A DNA stretch of 64,000 nucleotides. Origin: Prauserella alba (GTDB taxonomy: Bacteria; Actinomycetota; Actinomycetes; Mycobacteriales; Pseudonocardiaceae). The translations under genes were made by a program, and so were the position numbers. Where the stretch lies: assembly GCF_024171735.1 (NCBI RefSeq), contig NZ_JAMTCH010000006.1, positions 62,001-126,000 of the forward strand. Direction: 5' to 3'. Shown here one piece after another: positions 45,367 through 52,563 of the stretch (positions are counted from its first letter, which is position 1; each line of letters opens with the position of its first letter). The notes under the pieces are model-generated. The model did no database searches and had not been told where the DNA came from. It saw only the letters and a list, made by a program, of their open reading frames with translations.

Positions 45367-46458
45367 ATGAGGACACGTACCACCCGGTGGGCGGTGGGAG
45401 CCCTGTCGGCTTTCGCCGTCACCGCGGGGATGCTCGCACCGGTGCAGGCGACGGCGGACGTGCCTGCCGGTTACTACGACGCCGCCGAAGGCCTGTCCGG
45501 CGGCGAACTGAAGAGCGCACTCAACGACATCATCAGCGACAGCACTCAGCTGTCGTACGACGAGGTGTGGGACGCGCTCAAGGCGAGCGACGAGGACCCG
45601 AACAACGGGAACAACGTCGTCCTGCTCTACAGCGGCGAGTCCCGGAGCAAGGACGCCAACGGAGGCGGCAGCGGCGACTGGAACCGCGAGCACGTCTGGG
45701 CCAAGTCGCACGGCGACTTCGGCACATCCGGCCCCGGCGCCGACGCGCACCACCTCCGTCCGACGGACGTGCAGGTCAACAGCGCCCGCGGCAACAAGGA
45801 CTTCGACAACGGCGGCAGCGAGGTCGACGGTGCACCCGGCAACTTCACCGACGACGACTCGTACGAACCGCGCGACGAGGTCAAGGGCGACGTCGCCCGC
45901 ATGATCTTCTACATGGCGGTGCGCTACGAGGGCGAGGACGGCGCTCCGGATCTCGAGCTCAACGACGAGGTCGACAACGGGTCGCAGCCCCTGATGGGAC
46001 GCAGTTCCGTGCTACTCGACTGGCACGCCGCCGACCCGGTGAGCGACATGGAACGCCGACGCAACGACGTCATCTACGAACAGTTCCAGAACAACCGGAA
46101 CCCGTTCATCGACCACCCCGAGTGGGCGGGCGAGATCTTCGGTGACGGTTCCACTCCCACCCCCGAACCGGAGCCGGAGCCGGAGCCCGACCCGGGCTGC
46201 GGCGAGGCGACGGGCCTGGAGACCGTGGGACTGTCGTCGCTTCCCTCGGACGCACAGGGGATCATCGAGGACGTCCGCAACGGCCGGACCGGTGAGACCT
46301 ACGAGAACCGCGAAGGCGTTCTGCCGGACTGCGAGGACGGCTATTACCAGCTGTTCCACGTCGGCTACGAGGACCGCGTGATCGCCGGTGACGGCGGCGA
46401 GTTCTACTACACGCCGGACTACTACGAGACGTTCCAGTCGGTGAATCTCGACTCCTGA
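45367..46458 (+). CDS. Secreted endonuclease I fused to an RNase Sa-like domain
   Basis: 363 residues. Signal peptide (about 1-30, ending ATA-DVPAG). Endonuclease I domain (about 35-250): catalytic beta-beta-alpha-metal motif DWNREHVWAKSHG (H109), DAHHLRPTDVQVNSARGNK, and SVLLDWHAADPVSDMERRRN. A Pro-Glu repeat linker (PEPEPEPEPDP) follows. The last 85 residues match the guanyl-specific RNase fold of Streptomyces RNase Sa: SSLPSDA, NREGVLP (N314-R315-E316 for guanine binding), GYYQLFHV, DRVIAG (R337) and YYTPDYYETF. The RNase Sa catalytic Glu54 is Leu329 and His85 is Tyr352, so RNA cleavage by the normal mechanism is unlikely. Probably a secreted DNase with a guanine- or nucleic-acid-binding module. 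Confidence 0.88.
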   Translation: MRTRTTRWAVGALSAFAVTAGMLAPVQATADVPAGYYDAAEGLSGGELKSALNDIISDSTQLSYDEVWDALKASDEDPNNGNNVVLLYSGESRSKDANGGGSGDWNREHVWAKSHGDFGTSGPGADAHHLRPTDVQVNSARGNKDFDNGGSEVDGAPGNFTDDDSYEPRDEVKGDVARMIFYMAVRYEGEDGAPDLELNDEVDNGSQPLMGRSSVLLDWHAADPVSDMERRRNDVIYEQFQNNRNPFIDHPEWAGEIFGDGSTPTPEPEPEPEPDPGCGEATGLETVGLSSLPSDAQGIIEDVRNGRTGETYENREGVLPDCEDGYYQLFHVGYEDRVIAGDGGEFYYTPDYYETFQSVNLDS

Positions 46459-46475
46459 CCACCGCAGACGACCCT

Positions 46476-46510
46476 GGGGTCGGTGCCTGCCTCCGTGCGG
46501 CACCGACCCC
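46476..46510. terminator. Bidirectional terminator
   Basis: GGGGTCGGTGCC (46476-46487) and GGCACCGACCCC (46499-46510), perfect 12-bp stem, extended by imperfect outer pairing. Between the convergent endonuclease and TetR genes. Confidence 0.78.
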
Positions 46511-46545
46511 GTCGTCGTGGTGAAGCACCACCGCCGGTATCGCTG

Positions 46546-47115
46546 CTAGCCCTGGTGGCCGACCAGGCGCAGCGCGAACGTGCTGTACTGCCAGACCACC
46601 GCATCCTCGGTGAGCTCCCCGTCCTCGCGGTACCAGGCCGAGACGCCCATGCCGAGGTCGAGCACCGCGTACGAGGCGAGCCGTGCCGAGTCGACCCGGA
46701 ACACGCCGTCGGCCACGCCCGCGGCCACGAGGTCGCGGAAACCGTGTTCGTACTCGGCACGCAACGCGAGCACCCGGGCGCGATGAGGTTCGACGAGGCT
46801 GCGGATCTCGCGGTTTCCGACGAACGCCTCCAGCCGGTGCCGGGCGTGATACCGCACGTGTGCCTCGGTCGCCCGCCGCAGCCGTTCGGCCGGATCCTCG
46901 GAACTCGCCACGGCGGTGCGGTAGCCCGCCAACAGCGCCTCCATCGTCGTGGTCATGATGCGGGCGAGCAGGTCCTGTTTGGACTCGACGTGCTTGTACA
47001 GACTCGGCCCGCGCATACCGACGGCGGCACCGATGTCCGCCATCGTGGTCGCCCGGTAGCCCCGGCCGGTGAACAGTTCGAGCGCGGCCGCGCGGATGTC
47101 GTCGAACCGGTCCAC
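46546..47115 (-). CDS. TetR family regulator of the acyl-CoA dehydrogenase operon
   Basis: 189 residues from GTG 47115 (AGGAGG six bases upstream; the open frame to 47265 has no similarity). Helix-turn-helix: IRAAALELFTGRGYRATTMA then IGAAVGMRGPSLYKHVESKQ. The helical ligand domain follows. It is divergent from the acyl-CoA dehydrogenase/phosphotransferase/SDR operon. Two matching 18-base inverted repeats lie between them, one near each start, so it probably represses both directions and responds to an acyl-CoA or precursor. Confidence 0.92.
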   Translation of the reverse strand: MDRFDDIRAAALELFTGRGYRATTMADIGAAVGMRGPSLYKHVESKQDLLARIMTTTMEALLAGYRTAVASSEDPAERLRRATEAHVRYHARHRLEAFVGNREIRSLVEPHRARVLALRAEYEHGFRDLVAAGVADGVFRVDSARLASYAVLDLGMGVSAWYREDGELTEDAVVWQYSTFALRLVGHQG

Positions 47116-47145
47116 AGCCCCTCCTCGATTCAATCCGGCCAGTCC

Positions 47146-47163
47146 GGCTAATTCATCATAGCC
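47146..47163. promoter_or_regulatory. Candidate TetR operator, regulator side
   Basis: GGCTAATTCATCATAGCC: arms GGCTA/TAGCC. Shares length and half-sites with 47232-47249. Confidence 0.55.
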
Positions 47164-47231
47164 GCATCTGCACGGATGTGTCGCCGTCCACCAGGCGCTT
47201 GCCCGACCTCGGGTGACCCGTCTACAGTTTC

Positions 47232-47249
47232 GGCTAACATTCATTAGCC
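47232..47249. promoter_or_regulatory. Candidate TetR operator, operon side
   Basis: GGCTAACATTCATTAGCC: perfect 6-6-6 inverted repeat ending 15 bases before the acyl-CoA dehydrogenase ATG. Confidence 0.65.
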
Positions 47250-47264
47250 ACACGGGAGTCGCCA

Positions 47265-48458
47265 ATGGCCGTGGACCTCAGCCCCACTCCCGACGTCGCC
47301 GAGCTCGTCGAGCGCACGACGAGGTTCGTGCGCGACGTCGCCGTGCCCCTGGAGGAGCGGCACGGCGGGGTCGCCCGCACCGAGGACGTCCGCACCGAGC
47401 TGCAACGTGCCGCCAAGGAGGCCGGGGTCTTCGCCCCGCACGTGTCCCACGAGTACGGCGGGCACGGCCTGGATATGCGCGGCCGCGCCGCCGTGTTCGA
47501 GGCGGCCGGTTACTCGCTGTTCGGCCCGCTCGCGCTCAACATCGCGGCACCGGACGAGGGCAACATGCACCTGCTCGAGGCGATCGCGACGGCGCACCAG
47601 AAGGAGAACTACCTCCGTCCACTCGCGACCGGGGCGGTGCGGTCGTGCTTCGCGATGACCGAACCCGCCCCGGGCGCCGGTTCCGATCCCAACGCGCTCA
47701 CCACGGTCGCCGAACGCGAGGAGGGCGGCTGGCGCATCAACGGGCGCAAATGGTTCATCACCGGTGCCGACGGCGCGGCCTACGCGATCTGCATGGCGCG
47801 CACGTCCGGCACCGACGGCGGGACCGCGGGCGCCACGATGTTCCTCGTCGACGCCGACAATCCCGGCATGACGCTCGTGCGCCACATCGACACGCTCGAC
47901 GAGAGCCTCTACGGCGGGCACCTGGAAGTGCTGTTCGAGAACTGCCGAGTGCCCGACGACGCCGTGCTCGGCGAGGTGGACGAAGGGTTCCGGTACGCCC
48001 AGGTGCGGCTCGGCCCGGCCCGCATGACGCACTGCATGCGCTGGCTCGGCATCGCCCGGCGGTCACAGGACATCGCGGTCGCCCGCGCGGCCGACCGCGA
48101 GGCGTTCGGCTCCCGGCTCGGTGAACTCGGCATGGTGCAGCAGATGATCGCCGACAACGAGATCGACATCGCCGCCTCGCGCGGGCTCATCACGCAGGCG
48201 TGCTGGGAGCTCGATCTGGGCCGGTCGGCGGCTCAGTCGACCGCGATGGCGAAGACGTTCTGCGCCGAGGCGATCTGGCGAGTGGTCGATCGGTCGCTGC
48301 AGATCTGCGGATCGCTCGGCGTGTCCGGCGACGTCCTGTTGAGCCGGTTCCTGCGCGAGGTCCGGCCGTTCCGCATCTACGACGGGCCCTCGGAGACGCA
48401 CCGGTGGTCCATCGCACGGCGCGTGCTGCGCCGCCGCGACGAGGAGGCGCGCCGATGA
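47265..48458 (+). CDS. Acyl-CoA dehydrogenase family protein
   Basis: 397-residue FAD flavoprotein. Family strings: EYGGHGLDMRGRAAVFEAAG, the FAD/substrate motif CFAMTEPAPGAGSDPNAL, INGRKWFITGADGAAYAI, ARRSQDIAVARAADREAFGS, and C-terminal CGSLGVSGDVLLSRFLREVR then DGPSETHRWSIARRVL. It is the first gene of a three-gene coupled operon (ATGA overlaps) with a kinase-like protein and an SDR. In this company it may eliminate a phosphate from a 4-phosphoacyl-CoA rather than perform classical alpha,beta-desaturation. Confidence 0.93.
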   Translation: MAVDLSPTPDVAELVERTTRFVRDVAVPLEERHGGVARTEDVRTELQRAAKEAGVFAPHVSHEYGGHGLDMRGRAAVFEAAGYSLFGPLALNIAAPDEGNMHLLEAIATAHQKENYLRPLATGAVRSCFAMTEPAPGAGSDPNALTTVAEREEGGWRINGRKWFITGADGAAYAICMARTSGTDGGTAGATMFLVDADNPGMTLVRHIDTLDESLYGGHLEVLFENCRVPDDAVLGEVDEGFRYAQVRLGPARMTHCMRWLGIARRSQDIAVARAADREAFGSRLGELGMVQQMIADNEIDIAASRGLITQACWELDLGRSAAQSTAMAKTFCAEAIWRVVDRSLQICGSLGVSGDVLLSRFLREVRPFRIYDGPSETHRWSIARRVLRRRDEEARR

Positions 48459-49498
48459 CCCCGACCGCCACCGGCCCGGGATCCGCGCCCGACGGCCTCG
48501 ACATGCCCGCGCTCACCGAGTTCTTCGCCGCACGCGTCCCGGGCTTCGGCGGCACGCTGGAGGCCGAGCTGATCGCGGGCGGCAAGTCGAATCTCACGTT
48601 CCTGCTGACCGACGGCACGCGCCGCTGGGTGCTGCGCAGACCGCCGCTCGGCAACCTCACACCGTCGGCACACGACATGCTGCGCGAGTACCGCGTCGTC
48701 GCCGCCCTCTCCGGGACCGACGTGCCCGTGGCGCCCGCGGTGGCCTACGACGACACGGTGCTGGACGTGCCGTTCGCGCTGGTCGAGTACGTCGACGGGC
48801 CGGTGCTGCGCACCGAGCGGCAGTTGCACGAGCTGCCGGACGCCGACATCGAACGTTGTGGGTACGCGCTCGTCGACGTGCTGGCCTCACTGCACGCCGT
48901 CGACCCGGAGCCGGTGGGACTCGGCGACTTCGGCAAGCCCGCGGGCTACCTGGAGCGGCAGGTGCGCCGGTGGTACGACCAGTGGCAGCGGGTGCGGACC
49001 CGCGAACTGCCGGACATCGACGCGCTGCACACCCGGCTGGCGGAGTCGTGCCCGCCCGAGAGCGGGGCGTCGATCGTGCACGGCGACTATCGCATCGACA
49101 ACACGATCCTCGACCCCGACGACCCGGCGCACGTGCGCGCGGTCGTGGACTGGGAGATGGCGACCCTCGGCGATCCGCTCGCCGACCTGGGGTTGCACCT
49201 GGTCTACGCCGATCCGTCGTTCGCCCCGGTGCTGTCCGGGTCCGCCGCCTCGACCAGCGCGAAACTGCCGTCGGCCGCCGCCGTGGCGCAACACTACGCG
49301 GACGTGAGCGGACGCGACCTGAGCCGGTTCGCGTTCTATCTCGGACTCGGCTACTTCAAGATCGCCGTGGTGGCGGAGGGCATCCACGCGCGGTATCGGC
49401 AGGGTATGACACGTGGTGACGGTTTCGACCACGTCGGAGAGGCCGTCGCGCCGCTCGCCGCGGGCGGGCTGCGCGCGTTGAAGGGAGACCTCGCATGA
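48455..49498 (+). CDS. Phosphotransferase (APH/ACAD10-11 kinase-like) family protein
   Basis: 347-residue protein-kinase-like fold. Nucleotide-site strand GGKSNLTFLLTDGTRRWVLR, catalytic loop SIVHGDYRIDN (HxDxxxxN) and metal-binding VVDWEMATLGDPLADLG are intact, so it should be active. Homologues fused or adjacent to acyl-CoA dehydrogenases phosphorylate 4-hydroxyacyl-CoAs (LvaA in Pseudomonas levulinate catabolism; the N-terminal part of human ACAD11). The ATGA overlap with both neighbours supports that pairing. Aminoglycoside resistance is unlikely in this operon. Confidence 0.88.
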   Translation: MTPTATGPGSAPDGLDMPALTEFFAARVPGFGGTLEAELIAGGKSNLTFLLTDGTRRWVLRRPPLGNLTPSAHDMLREYRVVAALSGTDVPVAPAVAYDDTVLDVPFALVEYVDGPVLRTERQLHELPDADIERCGYALVDVLASLHAVDPEPVGLGDFGKPAGYLERQVRRWYDQWQRVRTRELPDIDALHTRLAESCPPESGASIVHGDYRIDNTILDPDDPAHVRAVVDWEMATLGDPLADLGLHLVYADPSFAPVLSGSAASTSAKLPSAAAVAQHYADVSGRDLSRFAFYLGLGYFKIAVVAEGIHARYRQGMTRGDGFDHVGEAVAPLAAGGLRALKGDLA

Positions 49499-50262
49499 GC
49501 GGCGTACTGGATCTGTTCCGACTGGACGACAAGGTCGCCGTCGTGACGGGCGCGAGCTCCGGCCTGGGGGCCGGCTTCGCCGTCGCGCTCGCGGAAGCCG
49601 GAGCCGACGTGGTCCTCGCCGCCCGGCGTACCGACCGCCTCGCGGAGACGGCCGAGCGGGTACGCGAGACCGGCAGGCGCGCGCTCACCGTCGCCACCGA
49701 TGTCGCCGACGCAGCCGGTGTCGACGCGATGGCCGCCGCGGCCGTCGACGAGTTCGGCCACATCGACGTATTGGTCAACAACGCGGGTGTCGGCACCGCC
49801 GTTCCTGCGCTGAAAGAGGACCCCGACGAGTTCCGAAAGGTCGTCGACATCAATCTGAACGGCGCGTACCTGGCCGCGCGGGCGTGTGCCACCCGGATGG
49901 AGTCCGGTTCGAGCATCGTCAACATCGCGAGCGTGCTCGGCCTGATCAAGTCGTTCGCCCCGCAGGCCTCCTACGCCGCCAGCAAGGCGGGTGTCATCGG
50001 ACTGACGCGCGACCTGTCCCAGCAGTGGTCCGGCCGCAAGGGCATCCGCGTCAACGCGATCGCGCCGGGCTACTTCGCCAGCGAGATGACCGCCGAGATC
50101 CCGGAGGACAAGCTCCTGCCGTTCGTGCGGCAGACCTCCACGCTCGGCAGGCTCGGGGAGCAGCGGGAACTCGACACCGCGGTCGTCTTCCTCGCCAGCC
50201 CGGCCTCGTCGTACGTCACGGGCTCCACGCTGGCCGTCGACGGCGGCATGTCGGGGCACTGA
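49495..50262 (+). CDS. Short-chain dehydrogenase/reductase
   Basis: 255-residue classical SDR. Cofactor loop VVTGASSGLGAGFAVALAEA, NNAGVG, catalytic Ser in VNIASVLGL, YAASKAG (YxxxK), and C-terminal FLASPASSYVTGSTLAVDGG. ARRTDR after the second strand favours NADP(H). Third gene of the acyl-CoA dehydrogenase operon (ATGA at 49495). In a levulinate-like route it could interconvert 4-oxo- and 4-hydroxyacyl-CoA. Confidence 0.93.
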   Translation: MSGVLDLFRLDDKVAVVTGASSGLGAGFAVALAEAGADVVLAARRTDRLAETAERVRETGRRALTVATDVADAAGVDAMAAAAVDEFGHIDVLVNNAGVGTAVPALKEDPDEFRKVVDINLNGAYLAARACATRMESGSSIVNIASVLGLIKSFAPQASYAASKAGVIGLTRDLSQQWSGRKGIRVNAIAPGYFASEMTAEIPEDKLLPFVRQTSTLGRLGEQRELDTAVVFLASPASSYVTGSTLAVDGGMSGH

Positions 50263-50264
50263 CG

Positions 50265-50768
50265 TCACGCTCTGCGCGCGACCACATCCACCGTCAGGTG
50301 CTGGTTGCGTCCGGTCATTCCGCGCGCGGTGCGAATGCCGAACTCGAAACGGTCGACGGTGGCGGTGGCGCGAGCGGTGAGCTCACCGCCGACCAGGTCG
50401 ATCCGCGACACGTCGAGGACCAGCGGTCGCGTCGTCCCCCGGACCGTCAGCGTTCCGTGCAGGAGGCCCTCCGGATCGCGTGGTTCGAAGCGCTCGGCGT
50501 GGAACAACAGGTGTGGACAGCGCTCCGCGTCGAGGTAATCGGCCGAACGGACGTGCTCGTCACGCGGACCGTTGCCGGTCGAGAAGCCGGCCGCAGATAT
50601 CCGAACCTCAACGGTCGAGTCCTCTGGCGGTTCGGCCACAGTGACAGTGCCGCCCTCGACCGGAAAAGTGCCTTTCACCCCCAGCAGGCCGAACATCGCA
50701 CGGGTGCGGAACGCGACCGTCGAATCCACCGGGTCGATGACGTATACACCCGCGTCACTCGTGGTCAT
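50265..50768 (-). CDS. YceI family (lipid-binding beta barrel) protein
   Basis: 167 residues. YceI marks: YVIDPVDSTVAFRTRAMFGL, VKGTFPVEGG, SADYLDAERCPHLLFHAERF, GTLTVRGTTRPLVLDVSRID and FEFGIRTARGMTGRNQHLTV. The fold is a lipocalin-like barrel that holds isoprenoids or other long lipids. No signal peptide, so cytosolic. Start ATG 50768 (GGGGAGAG upstream); the long open frame to 51458 is spurious. It is convergent with the SDR gene, with only two bases between their ends. Confidence 0.9.
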   Translation of the reverse strand: MTTSDAGVYVIDPVDSTVAFRTRAMFGLLGVKGTFPVEGGTVTVAEPPEDSTVEVRISAAGFSTGNGPRDEHVRSADYLDAERCPHLLFHAERFEPRDPEGLLHGTLTVRGTTRPLVLDVSRIDLVGGELTARATATVDRFEFGIRTARGMTGRNQHLTVDVVARRA

Positions 50769-50838
50769 CACACTCTCCCCAGAATTCGCCACAAAGGCCT
50801 CGGAACCGACGTGGCCGAGGCGTCGAACCCTAGCAGCG

Positions 50839-51213
50839 TTATGCCACGCCGTGGTGCGCGTTGTCCGCGGCCGGGTCAGCGGCGGGCGGCAGGTCGCGGT
50901 CGATGTGGTCGGCGTGGAACAGCGCCTGCGCCAGCAAGCCGCGCACGTGGTTGTTGGCGGCCGAGTAGTAGACGAACGTCCCTTCGCGCCGGCCCGTGAC
51001 CAGGCCTGCGAGCCGCAGTTTCGCCAGATGCTGGCTGACCGCCGTCGGGGCGGCACCGGCCAGCTCGGCCAGACACGCGACCGACGACTCGCCCTGGAGC
51101 AACGCCCACAGCACCTTGATCCGCGTCGGATCGGCGAGCAGCCGGAACGACTCCGCGGCCAGGTCGACCTGTTCGTCGTTCGGCATGTCGAAATCGGGCA
51201 CCGAACTGTGCAT
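50839..51213 (-). CDS. ArsR family metal-sensing repressor (NmtR/KmtR-like)
   Basis: 124 residues from ATG 51213; GTG 51231 and ATG 51186 are alternatives. Winged helix-turn-helix: FRLLADPTRIKVLWALLQGE then LAELAGAAPTAVSQHLAKLR and GTFVYYSAANNHVRGLL. The C-terminal helix carries His/Asp (ALFHADHIDRD) like the alpha-5 metal sites of nickel/cobalt or zinc sensors. It is divergent from a CDF exporter, with a perfect palindrome between them, so metal-relieved repression of efflux is expected. Confidence 0.92.
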   Translation of the reverse strand: MHSSVPDFDMPNDEQVDLAAESFRLLADPTRIKVLWALLQGESSVACLAELAGAAPTAVSQHLAKLRLAGLVTGRREGTFVYYSAANNHVRGLLAQALFHADHIDRDLPPAADPAADNAHHGVA

Positions 51214-51253
51214 GCCGACACGGTACGGCACCTCGATTGGTTACGCACTTGCT

Positions 51254-51275
51254 TATCTGCGTGAGTGCGCAGATA
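51254..51275. promoter_or_regulatory. ArsR operator in the divergent arsR-CDF region
   Basis: TATCTGCG (51254-51261), 6-base spacer, CGCAGATA (51268-51275), ending nine bases before the transporter GTG. Length and symmetry fit ArsR/SmtB operators. Confidence 0.72.
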
Positions 51276-51283
51276 GTGATCCT

Positions 51284-52351
51284 GTGACACGTCAGCACAC
51301 ACCCGACGACCACGACCACCACCACACCACCGGGCACGGGCACGGGCACGGGCACGGGCACGGGCACGGGCACGGGCACGGCGGAAGTTTCGCCTCCCGC
51401 CTCCGGCACCTGGTGACTCCGCACAGCCACGATTCCGCCAACCGCGTCGACACCGCACTCGAAACGAGCAGCAAGGGCCTGCGCGCGCTCGCCTGGTCGT
51501 TCGCGGGTCTCATGCTCACCGCCGTGATCCAGCTCGGCATCGTGCTGATCACCGGGTCGGTGGCACTGCTGAGCGACACGATCCACAACTTCGCCGACGC
51601 GTTGACCTCGATCCCGCTGGCCATCGCGTTCGTACTGGGCAGGCGCGCGGCCTCACGCCGGTACACCTACGGCTTCGGCCGCGCCGAGGACCTCGCCGGC
51701 ATCGTCGTGGTCGTGCTCATCGCGGCCTCCGCCGCACTCGCCGGATACGAATCCGTGAGCCGGCTGTTCGACCCCCAGCCCATGACCCATGCGTGGGTGG
51801 CGATGCTCGCCGGGGTCGCGGGCTTCGCGGGCAACGAGCTCGTCGCCCGCTACCGGATCCGCATCGGGCGGGAGATCGGTTCCGCCGCGCTGGTCGCCGA
51901 CGGGCTGCACGCCAGGACGGACGGTTTCACCTCCCTGGCCGTCGTGGTCGGCGCTCTCGGCAGCATGGCAGGGTTCCCGCTGGCCGACCCGATCATCGGT
52001 CTGCTCATCACGGTCGCGATCCTCGCCGTCCTCCGCGGCGCCGCACGGGAGGTCCTGGGCAGGCTCATGGACGCCGTCGAACCCGACCTCACCGAGCGAG
52101 TGGAACGGACCGCGGCGGCCGTGCCCGGGGTCGGCGCCGTCCGGCAGGTCCGGGTGCGGTGGCTGGGCCACAGTCTCCGGGCCGAACTGGACGTCGCCGT
52201 GGAGGGCACGCTCGACGTCACGTCCGCGCACGCGATCTCCCACGAGGTCGAGCGCGCACTCACCGGTGCCGTACCGCGGCTGACCGCGGCGACCGTGCAC
52301 ACCGAACCCCTCGCCGGCGCGGCGGATGCGCACGGGCACTCCGGCGGCTGA
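51284..52351 (+). CDS. Cation diffusion facilitator (CDF) metal exporter
   Basis: 355 residues. A His-rich N-terminus (HDHHH, then eight Gly-His pairs) precedes six membrane helices. Transport-site motifs: LLSDTIHNFADALTSIPLAI (HxxxD in TM2) and LVADGLHARTDGFTSLAVVV (HxxxD in TM5). The C-terminal cytosolic domain (VERTAAAVPGVGAVRQVRVR) senses metal as a dimer. It exports a divalent cation such as Zn, Co or Ni in exchange for protons. GTG 51284 lies just after the operator, so the transcript may be nearly leaderless. Controlled by the divergent ArsR protein. Confidence 0.94.
   Translation: MTRQHTPDDHDHHHTTGHGHGHGHGHGHGHGHGGSFASRLRHLVTPHSHDSANRVDTALETSSKGLRALAWSFAGLMLTAVIQLGIVLITGSVALLSDTIHNFADALTSIPLAIAFVLGRRAASRRYTYGFGRAEDLAGIVVVVLIAASAALAGYESVSRLFDPQPMTHAWVAMLAGVAGFAGNELVARYRIRIGREIGSAALVADGLHARTDGFTSLAVVVGALGSMAGFPLADPIIGLLITVAILAVLRGAAREVLGRLMDAVEPDLTERVERTAAAVPGVGAVRQVRVRWLGHSLRAELDVAVEGTLDVTSAHAISHEVERALTGAVPRLTAATVHTEPLAGAADAHGHSGG
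51332..51379 (+). repeat. Eight-copy GGGCAC hexanucleotide repeat
   Basis: Eight perfect in-frame copies of GGGCAC inside the CDF gene, encoding (Gly-His)8, a probable metal-binding flexible tail. Prone to length change by slippage in whole-codon steps. Confidence 0.95.
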
Positions 52352-52563
52352 GCCAGGAACGGGCCGTCCGGCGACGGAGCTGTACACGATACGCACACCT
52401 GGGATCACTCGGTGTCAGATCGACGCCTGCCCGTGATCGAACCGTTGTGGCGTTTCTCAAAGGCACTGGACCCCGTCCCGGCGAGTGCGCATTCTCGGTC
52501 CTCTCCCCGACCCGAGTGACGCGTTTCCCCCGACGCGTCCGACAACACAATTGGAGACCCCGC

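Noticed and set aside
48455-49498. Aminoglycoside phosphotransferase resistance gene
   Set aside because: Fold is shared, but strict coupling to an acyl-CoA dehydrogenase and an SDR points to acyl-CoA metabolism.
51332-51379. Regular repeat that could suggest a CRISPR array
   Set aside because: Six-base in-frame coding repeat without spacers.
52352-52563. Possible ydaO-type riboswitch before the M23 peptidase gene
   Set aside because: Such switches precede some actinobacterial wall hydrolases, but none of the conserved motif could be matched here.
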